Made by a program: the position numbers and the translations under genes
Assembly: GCF_031085165.1 (NCBI RefSeq)
Contig: NZ_JAVHTY010000001.1
Coordinates: forward strand, 1,116,001 to 1,180,000
DNA length: 64,000 nt
Direction: 5' to 3'
DNA from: Pseudomonas sp. 102515
GTDB lineage: Bacteria; Pseudomonadota; Gammaproteobacteria; Pseudomonadales; Pseudomonadaceae
Shown here: positions 20,948-31,762 of the stretch, one piece after another
Layout: every line of letters starts with the position of its first letter
Numbering within the stretch: the first letter of the stretch is position 1
The notes under the pieces: generated by a model
Database searches by the model: none
Told to the model about the DNA's origin: nothing
What the model saw: only the letters and a program-made list of their open reading frames with translations

Positions 20948-22021
20948 TCAATGCAGGCGTCGGCGATTCATCAGCTCGGCCATCTTCTTGGCGTCCGGGC
21001 GCTCCACCACACCGCGCTCGGTGACGATGGCGTCGATGAGATCGGCCGGGGTGACGTCGAACACCGGATTGAAGGCCTCCACGCCGGCGGCGATGCGCTG
21101 CCCACCCACTTCCAGCAACTCGTGACCGGCGCGCTCCTCGATGGGGATGTCGTCACCGGACGCGAGATTCATGTCGATGGTGGAGCTGGGCGCCACCACC
21201 ATGAAGCGCACCCCGTGGTGCATGGCGATGACCGCCAGGTTGTAGGTGCCGATCTTGTTGGCCACGTCGCCATTGGCGGTGATGCGATCGGCACCGACGA
21301 TCACCCAGGCGACGTTGCGCGTCTTCATCAGGTGCGCCGCCGCGGCATCGGCGTTGAGGCTGACCGGGATGCCCTCCCCGGCCAGCTCCCAGGCGGTGAG
21401 GCGCGAGCCCTGTAGCCAGGGGCGGGTCTCGTCGGCATGGACGCATTCCACCAGCCCGTCCAGGTGCGCCGCACGCAGAACGCCCAGGGCGGTGCCGAAG
21501 CCGCCGGTGGCCAGGGCGCCGGTATTGCAGTGGGTAAGGAAGGTCTGCTTGCTGGCGTCGTGCTTGCGGATCAGCTCGACGCCCAGCTGGGCCATGGTCA
21601 GATTGGCTTCGCGATCGCTCAGGTGGATGGCCACCGCCTCGGTTTCCAGCGCTGCCAGGGCGCCCTCCCCAGCGGTGCGCGCCAGGCGCTCGCGCATCCG
21701 GTTGAGCGCCCAGAACAGGTTGACCGCGGTGGGCCGCGAGGCCGCCAGCAGTTCGAAGTCGGCACTGACGGTCGCCTGCCAATCCTCACCCGCCGCGGCG
21801 CGCTGCCGGGCACCCAGCACCACGCCATAGGCGGCGCTGATGCCGATGGCCGGAGCACCGCGCACCAGCATGTCGCGGATCGCCTGGGCCACCTCGGCGG
21901 CGCTGTGACAGGCGACCCAGTGTTCGCGCAGCGGCAACAGGCGCTGGTCGAGCAGGTGCAGGGCACCGTCTCGCCATTCGATCGCCTTGATCTTTTCCGC
22001 CGCCAGCAGACGCTCTCGCAT
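20948..22021 (-). CDS. mtnA: S-methyl-5-thioribose-1-phosphate isomerase MtnA
   Basis: Converts methylthioribose-1-phosphate to methylthioribulose-1-phosphate in the methionine salvage pathway. Catalytic residues are visible: C165 in [14 protein letters not shown] and D245 in [12 protein letters not shown], with the phosphate-binding RGAPAIG near residue 54. The ATG at 22021 has AGGAG close upstream and gives 357 residues. It is divergent from mtaD, whose product makes methylthioinosine, the precursor of MtnA's substrate in pseudomonads. Confidence 0.96.
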   Translation of the reverse strand: MRERLLAAEKIKAIEWRDGALHLLDQRLLPLREHWVACHSAAEVAQAIRDMLVRGAPAIGISAAYGVVLGARQRAAAGEDWQATVSADFELLAASRPTAVNLFWALNRMRERLARTAGEGALAALETEAVAIHLSDREANLTMAQLGVELIRKHDASKQTFLTHCNTGALATGGFGTALGVLRAAHLDGLVECVHADETRPWLQGSRLTAWELAGEGIPVSLNADAAAAHLMKTRNVAWVIVGADRITANGDVANKIGTYNLAVIAMHHGVRFMVVAPSSTIDMNLASGDDIPIEERAGHELLEVGGQRIAAGVEAFNPVFDVTPADLIDAIVTERGVVERPDAKKMAELMNRRRLH

Positions 22022-22139
22022 GATCTCTCCTCGACCTGAATCTGTAGCCCGCCAGTATACCGGCATCGGCGTGCGGATTTAGCGGTAGCGCCGCAAGGAC
22101 CGCTATACTGCCGGCTCGCCCCTCTTGGAACCGCCGCAG

Positions 22140-23465
22140 ATGCCCACCCCCGCGCCCCTGGACCTCTTGTTGCTCCCCAGCTGGATCGTGCCGGTGGAGC
22201 CGGCCGGGGTGGTCCTGCGCGATTACGCGCTGGGCGTGCGCGACGGCTGCATCGCCCTGCTCGCGCCGCGCAGCGAGGCCTTGCGCCATCCGGCCAAGGA
22301 GACCCTGGAGCTGCCGGGCAAGGTGCTGATTCCCGGCCTGATCAATGCCCACGGCCATGCCGCCATGACGCTGTTTCGCGGCATGGCCGACGACCTGCCG
22401 CTGCAGACCTGGCTGCAGGATCACATCTGGCCCGCCGAAGGGCGCTGGGTCGACGAGGATTTCGTCCGTGACGGCACCACCCTGGCCATCGCCGAGCAGA
22501 TCCGTGGCGGCATCACCTGCTTCTCGGACATGTACTTCTATCCCCAGGTGGCCTGCGAGGCGATCCATCGCACCGGCGTGCGCGCCCAGGTCTGCCTGCC
22601 GATCCTCGACTTCCCGATTCCCGGCGCCCGCACCGCCGACGACATGATCCGGCGTGGCCTGGAACTGTTCGACGACATGAAGCTGCACGAGCGCATCAGC
22701 GTGGCCTTCGGCCCCCATGCGCCCTATACCGTGGCCGACGCCAAGCTCGAAGAGATCCTGGTGCTCGCCGAGCAGTTGCAGGCACCGATCCAGATGCACG
22801 TGCACGAGACCGCCTTCGAGGTGGAACAGGCCCTGCAGCAGACCGGCGAGCGGCCGCTCAGCCGGCTGCGCCGCCTGGGTCTGCTCGGACCGCGCTTCCA
22901 GGCCGTGCACATGACCCAGGTGGACGACGAGGACCTAGAAAACCTGGTCGAGACCAACAGCCATGTCATCCACAGCCCCGAGTCCAATCTCAAGCTGGCC
23001 AGCGGCTTCTGCCCGGTGGAGCGGCTCTGGCAGGCCGGCGTCAACGTCGCCATCGGCACCGACGGCGCGGCCAGCAACAACGACCTCGATCTGCTCGGCG
23101 AGACCCGTACCGCGGCCCTGCTGGCCAAGGCCGTCGCCGGCTCGGCCACCGCCCTGGATGCCCACCGCGCGCTACGCATGGCGACCCTGAACGGTGCCCG
23201 CGCCCTGGGCCTGGAACGCTGCCTGGGCTCGCTGGAAGTCGGCAAGGCGGCCGACCTGACCGCCGTCGACCTCAGCGGTCTCGCCCAGCAGCCGCTCTAC
23301 GACCCCGTCTCGCAACTCATCTACGCCACCGGCCGCGACCGCGTCAGCGATGTCTGGGTCGGGGGCGTGCCGCTGCTGCGCCAGGGCGAACTCGTGCGCC
23401 TGGACGAGGCCGAACTCATAGCCAATGCGCAGCAGTGGGCCACCCGTATCCAGCAGGGCGCCTGA
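22140..23465 (+). CDS. mtaD: 5-methylthioadenosine/S-adenosylhomocysteine deaminase
   Basis: Amidohydrolase-superfamily enzyme that deaminates methylthioadenosine to methylthioinosine; the pseudomonad route then uses a methylthioinosine phosphorylase instead of MTA phosphorylase. Metal ligands: H71 and H73 ([12 protein letters not shown]), the His in [10 protein letters not shown], and the Asp in [11 protein letters not shown]. The ATG at 22140 gives 441 residues, the family length. It is divergent from mtnA, the next but one step of the same pathway, and 32 nt ahead of ubiG. Confidence 0.94.
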   Translation: MPTPAPLDLLLLPSWIVPVEPAGVVLRDYALGVRDGCIALLAPRSEALRHPAKETLELPGKVLIPGLINAHGHAAMTLFRGMADDLPLQTWLQDHIWPAEGRWVDEDFVRDGTTLAIAEQIRGGITCFSDMYFYPQVACEAIHRTGVRAQVCLPILDFPIPGARTADDMIRRGLELFDDMKLHERISVAFGPHAPYTVADAKLEEILVLAEQLQAPIQMHVHETAFEVEQALQQTGERPLSRLRRLGLLGPRFQAVHMTQVDDEDLENLVETNSHVIHSPESNLKLASGFCPVERLWQAGVNVAIGTDGAASNNDLDLLGETRTAALLAKAVAGSATALDAHRALRMATLNGARALGLERCLGSLEVGKAADLTAVDLSGLAQQPLYDPVSQLIYATGRDRVSDVWVGGVPLLRQGELVRLDEAELIANAQQWATRIQQGA

Positions 23466-23497
23466 CGCGCCCCGCTCCCTTGCCTCTGGAGAACCCC

Positions 23498-24196
23498 ATG
23501 TCCAACGTCGATAACGCCGAGATCGCCAAGTTCGAGGCCCTCGCCTACCGCTGGTGGGACCGCGAGAGCGAATTCAAGCCGCTGCACGACATCAACCCGC
23601 TACGCGTCAACTGGATCGACCAGCACGCCGGCCTGGCCGGCAAGAAGGTGCTGGACGTCGGCTGCGGTGGCGGCATCCTCAGCGAGGCCATGGCCCAGCG
23701 CGGCGCCCAGGTGACCGGCATCGACATGGCCGAGGCGCCCCTTGCCGTCGCCCGCCTGCATCAGCTGGAGTCCGGCGTGCCGGTGGAATACATCCAGGAG
23801 ACCACCGAGGACCACGCGCGCAAGCACGCCGGCAGCTACGATGTGGTGACCTGCCTGGAGATGCTCGAACACGTGCCGGACCCCTCCTCGGTGATCAAGG
23901 CCTGCCACGACCTGGTCAAGCCGGGCGGCCAGGTGTTCTTCTCCACCATCAACCGCAATCCCAAGGCCTATCTATTCGCCATCGTCGGCGCGGAATACGT
24001 GCTGCGCCTGCTGCCGCGTGGCACCCATGACTTCCGCAAGTTCATCCGTCCTTCGGAGCTGGGTGCCTGGGCCCGCGCCGCCGGCCTCAACCTGCGCGAT
24101 GTCATCGGCCTCACCTACAACCCGCTGACCAAGAGATACAAGCTGGAAGGCGACGTGACGGTGAACTACATGGTGCGCACCCAGCGCGAGGACTAG
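23498..24196 (+). CDS. ubiG: Ubiquinone biosynthesis O-methyltransferase UbiG
   Basis: Carries out both O-methylation steps of ubiquinone synthesis using SAM, peripherally bound to the inner membrane. The start [20 protein letters not shown] and motif [18 protein letters not shown] are characteristic; [13 protein letters not shown] and the end [15 protein letters not shown] fit. Length 232. GGAG lies 8 nt before the ATG. mupP begins 3 nt after its stop, so the two are co-translated. Confidence 0.97.
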   Translation: MSNVDNAEIAKFEALAYRWWDRESEFKPLHDINPLRVNWIDQHAGLAGKKVLDVGCGGGILSEAMAQRGAQVTGIDMAEAPLAVARLHQLESGVPVEYIQETTEDHARKHAGSYDVVTCLEMLEHVPDPSSVIKACHDLVKPGGQVFFSTINRNPKAYLFAIVGAEYVLRLLPRGTHDFRKFIRPSELGAWARAAGLNLRDVIGLTYNPLTKRYKLEGDVTVNYMVRTQRED

Positions 24197-24199
24197 GCC

Positions 24200-24871
24200 A
24201 TGCGTCTGCAAGCGGTCCTCTTCGACATGGACGGTACCCTGCTGGACACGGCGCCGGATTTCATCGCCATCATCCAGGCCATGCGCCAGGACCAGGGCCT
24301 GGCAGCGGCCGACGAGGCCCGCCTGCGCGGCGTCATCTCCGGCGGTGCCAAGGCGATGATCCTGGCCGGCTTCGAGGTCGATCCGCTGGGCGCCGAACTC
24401 GAACCACTGCGCCTGGAATTCCTCGAGCGCTACCAGACGCAGTGCGCGATCCATACCCGACTGTTCGATGGCATGGACGAGATCCTGCGCGATCTGGACG
24501 CCGCCCGGCTGCGCTGGGGCGTGGTGACCAACAAGCCGGTGCGCTTCGCCGAACCCATCATGCGGCGCCTGGGCCTGGCCGAACGCTCGGCCTGCCTGAT
24601 CTGCCCGGATCACGTCACGCACAGCAAGCCGGACCCGGAGATGGTGGTGCTGGCCTGCCGGCAACTGGATGTCGATCCCCAGACCGCCCTGTTCATCGGC
24701 GACGACCTGCGCGACATCGAGTCCGGCCGCGCCGCCGGCAGCAAGACGGTGGCGGCGCGCTACGGCTACATCCATCCGGACGATCACCCCGAGCACTGGG
24801 GTGCCGACGCCATCATCGACCATCCGCTGGAATTGCGTGCGCTGCTCGACCACGCACTGGGCGGCTGCTAG
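24200..24871 (+). CDS. mupP: N-acetylmuramic acid 6-phosphate phosphatase MupP
   Basis: HAD-family phosphatase of the Pseudomonas cell-wall recycling pathway: it dephosphorylates MurNAc-6-P so that AmgK and MurU can feed UDP-MurNAc, a bypass linked to intrinsic fosfomycin resistance. HAD motifs: [10 protein letters not shown] (nucleophile D9, acid D11), GVVTNKP, SKPDPEM and [10 protein letters not shown]. Length 223. It is often labelled phosphoglycolate phosphatase; its place between ubiG and yciK is that of the characterised MupP in P. aeruginosa and P. putida. Confidence 0.92.
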   Translation: MRLQAVLFDMDGTLLDTAPDFIAIIQAMRQDQGLAAADEARLRGVISGGAKAMILAGFEVDPLGAELEPLRLEFLERYQTQCAIHTRLFDGMDEILRDLDAARLRWGVVTNKPVRFAEPIMRRLGLAERSACLICPDHVTHSKPDPEMVVLACRQLDVDPQTALFIGDDLRDIESGRAAGSKTVAARYGYIHPDDHPEHWGADAIIDHPLELRALLDHALGGC

Positions 24872-24879
24872 GGGTTCAG

Positions 24880-25614
24880 ATGTTCGACTACCAGGCTCCG
24901 GCCGAGCTGCTCAGAGACCGTGTCATCCTCGTCACCGGCGCCAATCGCGGCATTGGCGCCGCCCTGGCCAAGGCCTGCGCCGCCCTGGGCGCTACCGTCA
25001 TCCTCCAGGGTCGCGATGCCGCGGCGCTGGACCAGGTGCGCCAGGAGATCCAGGCCGGCAGCGGCCAGGCGGAGACCCTGGTGCTGGATCTCGAACAGGC
25101 CGATGCGGCGGCCTATGCCGCCGTCGCTGAACACCTGCAGCGACGTCATGGTCGCCTGGACGGGCTGGTGCACAACGCCGGCCTGCTGGGACCGCGGGTG
25201 CTGCTGGAGCAGACGCCCGCCGCGGCCCTGGCGCAGGTGCTGCAGGTCAATGTCCAGGCCGGCTTCGCCCTGACCCAGGCCCTGCTGCCCCTGCTAAAGG
25301 CTGCCGGTGAGGCCTCGGTGATCTTCACCTCCAGCAGTGTCGGTCGCAAGGGTCGAGCCAGCTGGGGCGCCTATTCGATGTCCAAGTTCGCCACGGAAGG
25401 CCTGATGCAGGTCTGGGCCGAGGAGCTTGCGGACGCTGGTATCCGGGTCAACAGTGTCAATCCTGGCGGTACCCGCACCGCGATGCGCGCGGCGGCCTAT
25501 CCGGACGAGGACCCTGCCCGGGTGCCCGCGCCGGAAGACATCCTGCCGGCCTACCTCTACCTGCTCGGCCCGGCCAGCCAGGGCATCACCGGCCAGGCGC
25601 TCAACGCCCAGTAG
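24880..25614 (+). CDS. yciK: YciK family SDR oxidoreductase
   Basis: Short-chain dehydrogenase of unknown physiological substrate. Cofactor motif VILVTGANRGIGAALA, structural LVHNAGLLGP, catalytic Ser in FTSSSVGRKG and the YxxxK motif in AYSMSKFATEG are all present. Start ATG 24880, 8 nt after mupP, giving 244 residues. It closes the mtaD-ubiG-mupP-yciK run, an order conserved in pseudomonads. It is convergent with the chemoreceptor gene, 9 nt away. Confidence 0.93.
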   Translation: MFDYQAPAELLRDRVILVTGANRGIGAALAKACAALGATVILQGRDAAALDQVRQEIQAGSGQAETLVLDLEQADAAAYAAVAEHLQRRHGRLDGLVHNAGLLGPRVLLEQTPAAALAQVLQVNVQAGFALTQALLPLLKAAGEASVIFTSSSVGRKGRASWGAYSMSKFATEGLMQVWAEELADAGIRVNSVNPGGTRTAMRAAAYPDEDPARVPAPEDILPAYLYLLGPASQGITGQALNAQ

Positions 25615-25623
25615 CGGGTTCGG

Positions 25624-27576
25624 TCAGACGTGGAAGCGCTGCACCAGCCGCGAGAGTTCGTCACCCAGCTCGGCCAGCTCCCGGCTGGCTGACGCCGTCT
25701 CTGCCATCGCCTGACTGGATTGATCGGCACCGTCGCGAATCCGCGTCACATTGACCGCCACCTCTTCGGCCACCCCGCGCTGCTGTGCTGCCGCCGCGGC
25801 GATCTGCTGATTCTTCTGCTGGATGCTGGCCACCGCCGTGGCGATACCGGCAAAGGCCCGCCGGGTATCGCCGGCGCTGCCAAGCGTCCCGGCGAGCAGG
25901 GTCTCGCTCTGCTGCATCCGCTCGACCGCTTCGCCACTGCCCTTCTGCAGCACCACGATGAGTTGCTCGATCTCGACACTCGACTGCTGAGTACGGCGCG
26001 CCAGGGCGCGGACTTCGTCGGCGACCACGGCGAAACCCCGCCCCTGTTCGCCGGCGCGCGCCGCTTCGATGGCCGCGTTGAGCGCCAGCAGGTTGGTCTG
26101 CTCGGCCACGGCCTTGATCACGTCGAGCACGCTGCTGATCGCCTGGCTATCGTGGGACACGCCCTGGAGCCGCTCGGCAGCGGCGCGGACGTCCACCCCC
26201 AGGGTCTCGATACCGGCCAGGCTGCGGCCGATCACCGCCTGGCCATCGCTGACCTCGCGCTCGGCCTGATCGCCGGCACCGGCGGCAGCTTCGGCGTCCG
26301 CAGCGACGCCCTGGGCGGTGGCGGCCAATTCAGCCATGGCCGCCGCCACCTGATCGGTTTCCTCGCGCTGGCGGGTCACACCCAGCTGCGCTTCGCGCGC
26401 CTGCTCGGCCAAGGCCGCGGCGGAGTGGCCGAGCCGGCCGATGCCGCCCTGCAGTTGCAGGACCATGCCGCGCAGCGCCGCCACCATGCTGGCGCTGGAG
26501 CGCTGCAGCTGGCCGATTTCATCGCCGCGATCCACCGTCAACTCGACATCCAGCTGGCCCTGGGCGATGCGCTCGGCGGCGGCGATCACCTTGCGCAGCG
26601 GCCGGACGATGGCCAGGGTGATGATCAGCGCGGCCAGGGCGCCGACGATCAGCGCCAGCAGGGCGACGCCGCCGATGGTCAACAGGCGCGTGGTCATCAT
26701 CGCCTGCAGTTCGGTTTCCTGTTGCCCATAGAGGGCATCGACCCGCTGCACCGCGGTGTCGGCCAGGCTGGTCATCCGCGCACCGGCGGCCTGCTCCTGG
26801 GCCAGGGCGGCGGCATAGTCGCCCAGGCGGCGGATGAATTCCTTGATATTGGTGGAGACGTCCTGGATGACCGAGGAATAGGCCGGATCGCTCAGTTGCG
26901 GCTCGACCTTGGCCAGCAATTCCAAGGCGGCACTGGCCGAGGGCAGCGGCTGGTCGTCCACCGTGCTCTTGCCGGCCCGTGCCCGGGCTTCGTCGAGGCT
27001 CTTGAGCATCAGTCGATAGAGTTCACCGACCTGCTGCGACAGCGTCAGGAGTTCGGCGCCCTGCTTGCCCTCGGACTCCTTCAGCGCATAGGCGCCGTCA
27101 TCCAGCAGACCGGACTGGAGGATATCCAGGCTATTGGCCGCACCCTCCACCAGAAAGGCCGCCCCTTCCATGGCCAGACGGCGCGAGGTGTAGAGGCGTT
27201 CGAAGTCGGCGAAGGCGGCGCCATAGGCCTGGGTGGCCTCGCGGGCGGCGTCGATATCGGCGGCGTTGACATTGCCCACCTCCGCCTGCAGTTGCCCCAA
27301 CCGGTCGAGCACCGCCGGCAAGGCCTGCCGCAGGTGCTCGGCCTGGGTTGCGTCGCCACTCAGGCGAAAGCCCTGCTCCAGGGCGCGAACCTGCATCACC
27401 TGCCGGTTGATCGCCGCCATGTCGCGCAGGGAACCGAAGCGATGCTCGACATCCTTGAGCGCGAGGCCGCCCTGGAGAGCCACCACCAGGGTCAGTAGCA
27501 GCACCAGGCCAAAGCCCACCGCCAGCTTGGTGGCGGTTCGCCAGTTGGCCAGGCGATAGCGCGCAATCCCTTTCAT
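25624..27576 (-). CDS. Methyl-accepting chemotaxis protein with HBM-type sensor
   Basis: Inner-membrane chemoreceptor of 650 residues. A membrane helix at about 17-37 is followed by a long all-helical periplasmic region of about 240 residues, which looks like the helical bimodular (HBM) sensor known from McpS, a receptor for organic acids. A second membrane helix lies near 280-306, then HAMP ([21 protein letters not shown]) and the signalling hairpin ([20 protein letters not shown]). There is no C-terminal CheR-binding pentapeptide. The start [12 protein letters not shown] is preferred over the slightly longer frame. The ligand cannot be told from sequence. Confidence 0.92.
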   Translation of the reverse strand: MKGIARYRLANWRTATKLAVGFGLVLLLTLVVALQGGLALKDVEHRFGSLRDMAAINRQVMQVRALEQGFRLSGDATQAEHLRQALPAVLDRLGQLQAEVGNVNAADIDAAREATQAYGAAFADFERLYTSRRLAMEGAAFLVEGAANSLDILQSGLLDDGAYALKESEGKQGAELLTLSQQVGELYRLMLKSLDEARARAGKSTVDDQPLPSASAALELLAKVEPQLSDPAYSSVIQDVSTNIKEFIRRLGDYAAALAQEQAAGARMTSLADTAVQRVDALYGQQETELQAMMTTRLLTIGGVALLALIVGALAALIITLAIVRPLRKVIAAAERIAQGQLDVELTVDRGDEIGQLQRSSASMVAALRGMVLQLQGGIGRLGHSAAALAEQAREAQLGVTRQREETDQVAAAMAELAATAQGVAADAEAAAGAGDQAEREVSDGQAVIGRSLAGIETLGVDVRAAAERLQGVSHDSQAISSVLDVIKAVAEQTNLLALNAAIEAARAGEQGRGFAVVADEVRALARRTQQSSVEIEQLIVVLQKGSGEAVERMQQSETLLAGTLGSAGDTRRAFAGIATAVASIQQKNQQIAAAAAQQRGVAEEVAVNVTRIRDGADQSSQAMAETASASRELAELGDELSRLVQRFHV

Positions 27577-27724
27577 ACCGCACCCCGACAAAATGAGTTC
27601 TACCGACGCTGTCGTCTGCAGAAACCGATTCTTGAGGGGCTGGGGGCTAACGGGCCGCGATCCGTCGCCCGCGGTTATGTCGGCGTCGCTTTGGCTCGTG
27701 GCCGTTGGCCAGCCGCCTGACCGC

Positions 27725-28015
27725 TCAACGACCGGCGCGGGACTCGCGGATATAGAAGCGCGCCTTCTCGGCGTTCTTCACGCAACCGGTATAGGCCTCG
27801 ACCTGCTGTTGCGTCTTGGCGGTGGACAGCAGCGCCAGTGCCTTGGAATAGCTCACCGTGCCGGAAAAGCCTTCGGCCTTGGCCAGGTCGAGTTCCTGCC
27901 AGGCGGAACGGGTCTGGGCGGCGCAACTGTCGCGATTGACCACCTTGCCCGAGCACCCCGCGAGCACCATGGCGGCCAGCGTAGCGGCCAGGACGGGAAC
28001 CAGTTTCGCTTTCAT
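27725..28015 (-). CDS. Small putative lipoprotein
   Basis: A 96-residue protein with a lipoprotein signal ([20 protein letters not shown], lipobox LAGC, lipidated Cys at 21), so likely anchored in the outer membrane. The mature part is helical with four further Cys or Lys-rich patches ([26 protein letters not shown]), and one disulfide is possible. AAGGAG lies 8 nt before the ATG. I do not recognise a family. It lies between the chemoreceptor gene and selU, 78 nt after selU ends. Confidence 0.8.
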   Translation of the reverse strand: MKAKLVPVLAATLAAMVLAGCSGKVVNRDSCAAQTRSAWQELDLAKAEGFSGTVSYSKALALLSTAKTQQQVEAYTGCVKNAEKARFYIRESRAGR

Positions 28016-28093
28016 CTCTCTTTCTCCTTGCGACCTGCAGCCGGCCGGAACGGCCGGATAACCGCAGCGTAGACCGCCAACCGCGGGCACTGT

Positions 28094-29194
28094 TCAGCGC
28101 CGGTTGCGCAGAAACTCGACCACCGCGGCCTGGTCGCCGCTGAAGATCACCCGGGACGCCTTGCTCTCGCGCTGATAGGCGTACATGGGGTCGTAGTATT
28201 CCGCCAGCAGCCCCTCGATCCAGCCGCGATGCGCGGCAACGTCGCCCGAGCGCTCCTGCTCGGCCAGGGCGTCTTCGAGAATGGCCGACAGGCGCTGGAA
28301 GCGTTCGCCACCCAGGCGCTTGGCGATGCCGGAAAGGCTCTTGCGCAGCTGCTCGGCGAACCGTCCGAAGCCCTGCTCCGCCCCGTGCAGGGCGACGAAT
28401 TCCGCCGCCAGGTCGATGACATAGTCGCGCAGGATGCGCTCGATGCGATTTTCCCGGCTGTCCTCCAGCCAGACCAATGGGTACTGCTGCATGCCCTGGT
28501 GCAATTCCAGCGGCAGGGAGCAGCGACCGACCAGGCGCGACTCGTCTTCCAGTACGAACTGCGTCTGCCCCGCATGGCGGCGGCGCAGCAGGTCGATGGC
28601 CAGGCTGTTCTCGAAATCGATCTGGCCCGGCTGCGGCGTGGCCCGCTTGCCGAAGCTGGAGCCTCGGTGGTTGGCATGGCCTTCGAGGTCGACGGCGTTG
28701 TCGAGCTGGGCCACCACTTCGGTCTTGCCGGTGCCGGTCATGCCGCCCACCACCACGAAGCCGCACTCGGCCAGGGCCTGCTGCAGCGTGTCGATGAGAA
28801 AGGTGCGCATGGCCTTGTAGCCCCCCATCACGCGCGGATAGGCGATGCCGGCTTCGCTGCGCAGCCATTCCTGACTGAGCTGCGAGCGCAAGCCACCGCG
28901 GAAGCAATAGAGGTAGCCCTCCGGATGGGCCTGGGCGAAGTCGGCCCAAGCCTGGATGCGCGCCTCTTTCACTGCACCGGACACCAGTTGATGCCCCAGT
29001 TGCAGCGCCGCCTGCTGACCCTGCTGCTTGTAACGGGTGCCGACGCGCTGGCGCTCCAGGTCATTCATCAGCGGCAGATTGGTGGCCTGGGGAAAGGCAC
29101 CCTTGGCGAATTCCACGGGGGCGCGGACATCGACCAGGGGGATATCGCTCAGGAACAGCGCCCGTAGGTCGCGGGCATCCTCACGCTGACTCAT
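28094..29194 (-). CDS. selU: tRNA 2-selenouridine synthase SelU (MnmH)
   Basis: Replaces sulfur in 2-thiouridine at the wobble position of certain tRNAs by selenium from selenophosphate, through a geranylated intermediate. A rhodanese domain comes first, with the active-site C97 in [10 protein letters not shown], followed by a P-loop ([12 protein letters not shown], residues ~149-160). Length 366. The ATG overlaps the selD stop as ATGA, so it is coupled to the gene for its selenium donor. Confidence 0.96.
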   Translation of the reverse strand: MSQREDARDLRALFLSDIPLVDVRAPVEFAKGAFPQATNLPLMNDLERQRVGTRYKQQGQQAALQLGHQLVSGAVKEARIQAWADFAQAHPEGYLYCFRGGLRSQLSQEWLRSEAGIAYPRVMGGYKAMRTFLIDTLQQALAECGFVVVGGMTGTGKTEVVAQLDNAVDLEGHANHRGSSFGKRATPQPGQIDFENSLAIDLLRRRHAGQTQFVLEDESRLVGRCSLPLELHQGMQQYPLVWLEDSRENRIERILRDYVIDLAAEFVALHGAEQGFGRFAEQLRKSLSGIAKRLGGERFQRLSAILEDALAEQERSGDVAAHRGWIEGLLAEYYDPMYAYQRESKASRVIFSGDQAAVVEFLRNRR

Positions 29195-30228
29195 CAGGCC
29201 ACCTCGACCGCATGGGCGCGTCGGCTCACCAGCTGCCCTATGGGTTGCAGGGCCAGACCCAGCTCCGCGGCGACGGCCAGAAATTCCGTCTCGCCTTCGG
29301 GCGCCACGGCAACCAGCAGGCCGCCACTGGTCTGGGGATCGCACAGCAACTGGCGGCGGCCTTCGTCCAGCGGGGCGATACGGCTGCCGTAGCTGTCGAA
29401 ATTGCGCTCGGTCCCGCCAGGCACGCAGCCCTGCTGCAGGTAGAAGTCCACGCCGTCGAGACGGGGAATGGCGGCGAAGTCGAGCTCGGCGGTCAGGCCA
29501 CTGCCGTCGGCCATCTCCACCAGGTGGCCGAGCAGGCCGAAGCCGGTGACGTCGGTCATCGCCGTGACGCCGGCCAGTCGGCCGAAGCGGCTGCCGGGAC
29601 GATTGAGCTGGCACATGGTATCCCGCGCCCGATGGCGATCCTCGGGCCGCAGCAGGGCGCGCTTCTCGGCGGTGGTGAGGATGCCGATGCCCAGCGGCTT
29701 GGTCAGATAGAGGCGGCTGCCCAGGGTCGCGGTGTCGTTACGCTTGAGATGACGCTTTTCCACGATCCCGGTCACGGCCAGGCCAAAGATCGGCTCGGGG
29801 GCGTCGATGGAATGGCCACCGGCCAGGGGAATGCCCGCCTCGTCGCAGACCCGCCGACCGCCGGCGATGACCTCGCGCGCCACTTCCGGCGGGAGCACGT
29901 TCACCGGCCAGCCGAGGATGGCGATGGCCAGCAAGGGGTCGCCGCCCATGGCGTAGATGTCGCTGATGGCATTGGTGGCGGCGATGCGACCGAAGTCGAA
30001 GGGGTCATCGACGATGGGCATGAAGAAGTCGGTGGTGGAGACCACCCCGCGCTCGTCGTCCAGCCCATAGACCGCGGCATCGTCGCGCGAGGCATTGCCC
30101 ACCCACAGCCGCGAATCCAGGTGCTGGGCGCCGCTGCCGGCCAGGATGGTCTCCAGGGTCTTGGGGGCGATCTTGCAACCACAACCGGCGCCGTGGCTGT
30201 ATTGGGTGAGGCGAATGGGATCGGTCAT
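29194..30228 (-). CDS. selD: Selenide, water dikinase SelD
   Basis: Makes selenophosphate from selenide and ATP. The catalytic pair is seen in GAGCGCK (C16, C18 and K19), so this is a Cys and not a selenocysteine form. ATP/metal ligands appear in [14 protein letters not shown] and GGHSID. Length 344. GGAG lies 5 nt upstream of the ATG. It is the first gene of the selD-selU operon. No selA/selB is in the window, so here selenium use for tRNA is shown and selenoprotein synthesis is not. Confidence 0.97.
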   Translation of the reverse strand: MTDPIRLTQYSHGAGCGCKIAPKTLETILAGSGAQHLDSRLWVGNASRDDAAVYGLDDERGVVSTTDFFMPIVDDPFDFGRIAATNAISDIYAMGGDPLLAIAILGWPVNVLPPEVAREVIAGGRRVCDEAGIPLAGGHSIDAPEPIFGLAVTGIVEKRHLKRNDTATLGSRLYLTKPLGIGILTTAEKRALLRPEDRHRARDTMCQLNRPGSRFGRLAGVTAMTDVTGFGLLGHLVEMADGSGLTAELDFAAIPRLDGVDFYLQQGCVPGGTERNFDSYGSRIAPLDEGRRQLLCDPQTSGGLLVAVAPEGETEFLAVAAELGLALQPIGQLVSRRAHAVEVA

Positions 30229-30367
30229 CGTTACTCCGGTTCAGCGGTGGCGCTGGTTCGACAGCCAGCGCGAAGGGGCGTAATAGTAGCAAATGCCCGT
30301 TAGCCGGCGGGGACCGGCCGCGTCTAACAGATCGCCAGCCAAAGCAAAAGGGCTGTTTTCTGGCGGT

Positions 30368-30389
30368 AATCCACAGTTGCTGTGGATAA
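30368..30389. promoter_or_regulatory. Inverted pair of DnaA-box-like sites
   Basis: TAATCCACA at 30368-30376 (one mismatch to TTATCCACA) and a perfect box TGTGGATAA at 30381-30389 on the opposite strand face each other across 4 nt. They sit in the 343-nt gap between the divergent selD and MFS genes, which otherwise shows nothing I recognise. The function is unknown; it could titrate DnaA or be chance. Confidence 0.4.
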
Positions 30390-30571
30390 CCTCGTGGAAA
30401 ACTTCCAGACGACCCCGGACAAGCGAGCGGCGGTGCGGTGATGGACGAACTGGCGATTTTTTAGCCGGTCCGCCAACTATTTTTTCCAGTATGAGGGTAG
30501 CGAACGGAAGCGCCGTGCGTTATGGCCAGGGTGCGCTAGCATTGCCAGTTTCCCCGGTCATAGCGGTACTC

Positions 30572-31762
30572 ATGTCTTCTCCAGCCACCTCCGCCCCTAC
30601 CACCTGGCAACGCGGCCTGCTGCTCGCCAGCCTCATGCTCATCGCCCTCAACCTGCGCCCGGCACTGTCCAGCCTGGCACCCCTGTTGCGGCAGATCGAG
30701 GCCAGCACGGGACTCTCCAGCAGCGCCATCGGCCTGCTCACCACCCTGCCGGTGCTCTGCCTGGGGCTGTTCGCCCCCCTGGCCCCGCGCCTGGCACGCC
30801 GCTGGGGCAGCGAACGCACCCTGGGCGCCATCCTGGCGCTGCTCGCCTGTGGCATCGTCCTGCGCAGCCTGCTGCCGCCCCTGGGGCTGTTTCTCGGCAG
30901 CCTGATCGCCGGCGCCTGCATCGGCATCCTTGGCGTGCTGCTGCCAGCCCTGGTCAAGCGCGACTTCCCCGCCCAGGCTGGCCAGCTGATGGGGCTCTAC
31001 ACCATGATGCTGTGCATCGGCGCCGCCGTGGCCGCCGGGGCCACCGCGCCCCTTGCCGAAGCCTTCGACGGCCACTGGCAGCCCGCCCTCGCCGCCTGGG
31101 CACTGGTCGCCATGATCGCGCTGGTGATCTGGCTACCACAACTGCGCCAGTCGCCCACGGCGCCACCGCGCCGAGATGCTGGCGGTTCGCTGTGGCGCAA
31201 TCGGCTGGCCTGGCAGATCACCCTCTACATGGGCCTGCAGTCGTCGCTGGCCTATATCGTCTTCGGCTGGCTGCCCACCCTGCTGATGGATCGCGGCCTC
31301 GGCATGGTGCAGGCCGGCCTGATGCTGTCGGGCTCGGTGCTGACCCAACTGGTCAGCGCCCTCACCGCCCCCTGGCTGGCGACCCGCGGCCAGGACCAGC
31401 GCCTGGCCATCGTGGTGGTGATGAGCCTGACCCTCGCCGGCTTGCTCGGCTGCCTTTACGCCCCCGTCGGCAGTCTCTGGCTGTGGGCGGTGATCCTCGG
31501 CCTGGGCCAGGGCGGTACCTTCAGCCTTGCCCTCGCCCTGCTGGTGCTGCGCTCGCGGGACGCGGAAACCGCCGGGCGGCTGTCGGGCATGGCCCAGGGC
31601 GCGGGCTACAGCCTGGCCTCGCTCGGTCCGCTGCTGGTGGGCATCATCCACGACGCCACCCACGGCTGGGCGCCCATGGGCGTGCTCTTTACCCTGATCG
31701 CCGTGCTGGCCACGCTGTTTGGCCTGGGTGCGGGGCGCACCCGCTACGTCAACGACATCTAG
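30572..31762 (+). CDS. CynX/NimT family MFS transporter
   Basis: Twelve-helix inner-membrane transporter of 396 residues resembling the cyanate/nitroimidazole permease branch (LLLASLMLIALNLRPALSSL at the start, then LAPRLARRWGSERTLG). The substrate is unknown. The start at ATG 30572 is chosen because the hydrophobic core begins right after it. The open frame extends about 280 nt upstream, but that part has no coding look and no better ribosome site. The gene ends by sharing CTAG with the convergent DUF4892 gene, leaving no space for a terminator. Confidence 0.85.
   Translation: MSSPATSAPTTWQRGLLLASLMLIALNLRPALSSLAPLLRQIEASTGLSSSAIGLLTTLPVLCLGLFAPLAPRLARRWGSERTLGAILALLACGIVLRSLLPPLGLFLGSLIAGACIGILGVLLPALVKRDFPAQAGQLMGLYTMMLCIGAAVAAGATAPLAEAFDGHWQPALAAWALVAMIALVIWLPQLRQSPTAPPRRDAGGSLWRNRLAWQITLYMGLQSSLAYIVFGWLPTLLMDRGLGMVQAGLMLSGSVLTQLVSALTAPWLATRGQDQRLAIVVVMSLTLAGLLGCLYAPVGSLWLWAVILGLGQGGTFSLALALLVLRSRDAETAGRLSGMAQGAGYSLASLGPLLVGIIHDATHGWAPMGVLFTLIAVLATLFGLGAGRTRYVNDI

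Noticed and set aside
30293-30571. N-terminal extension of the MFS protein by 93 codons
   Set aside because: The extension is Arg/Ser/Pro-rich, covers the DnaA-box region and has no ribosome site; the hydrophobic start fits the ATG at 30572.
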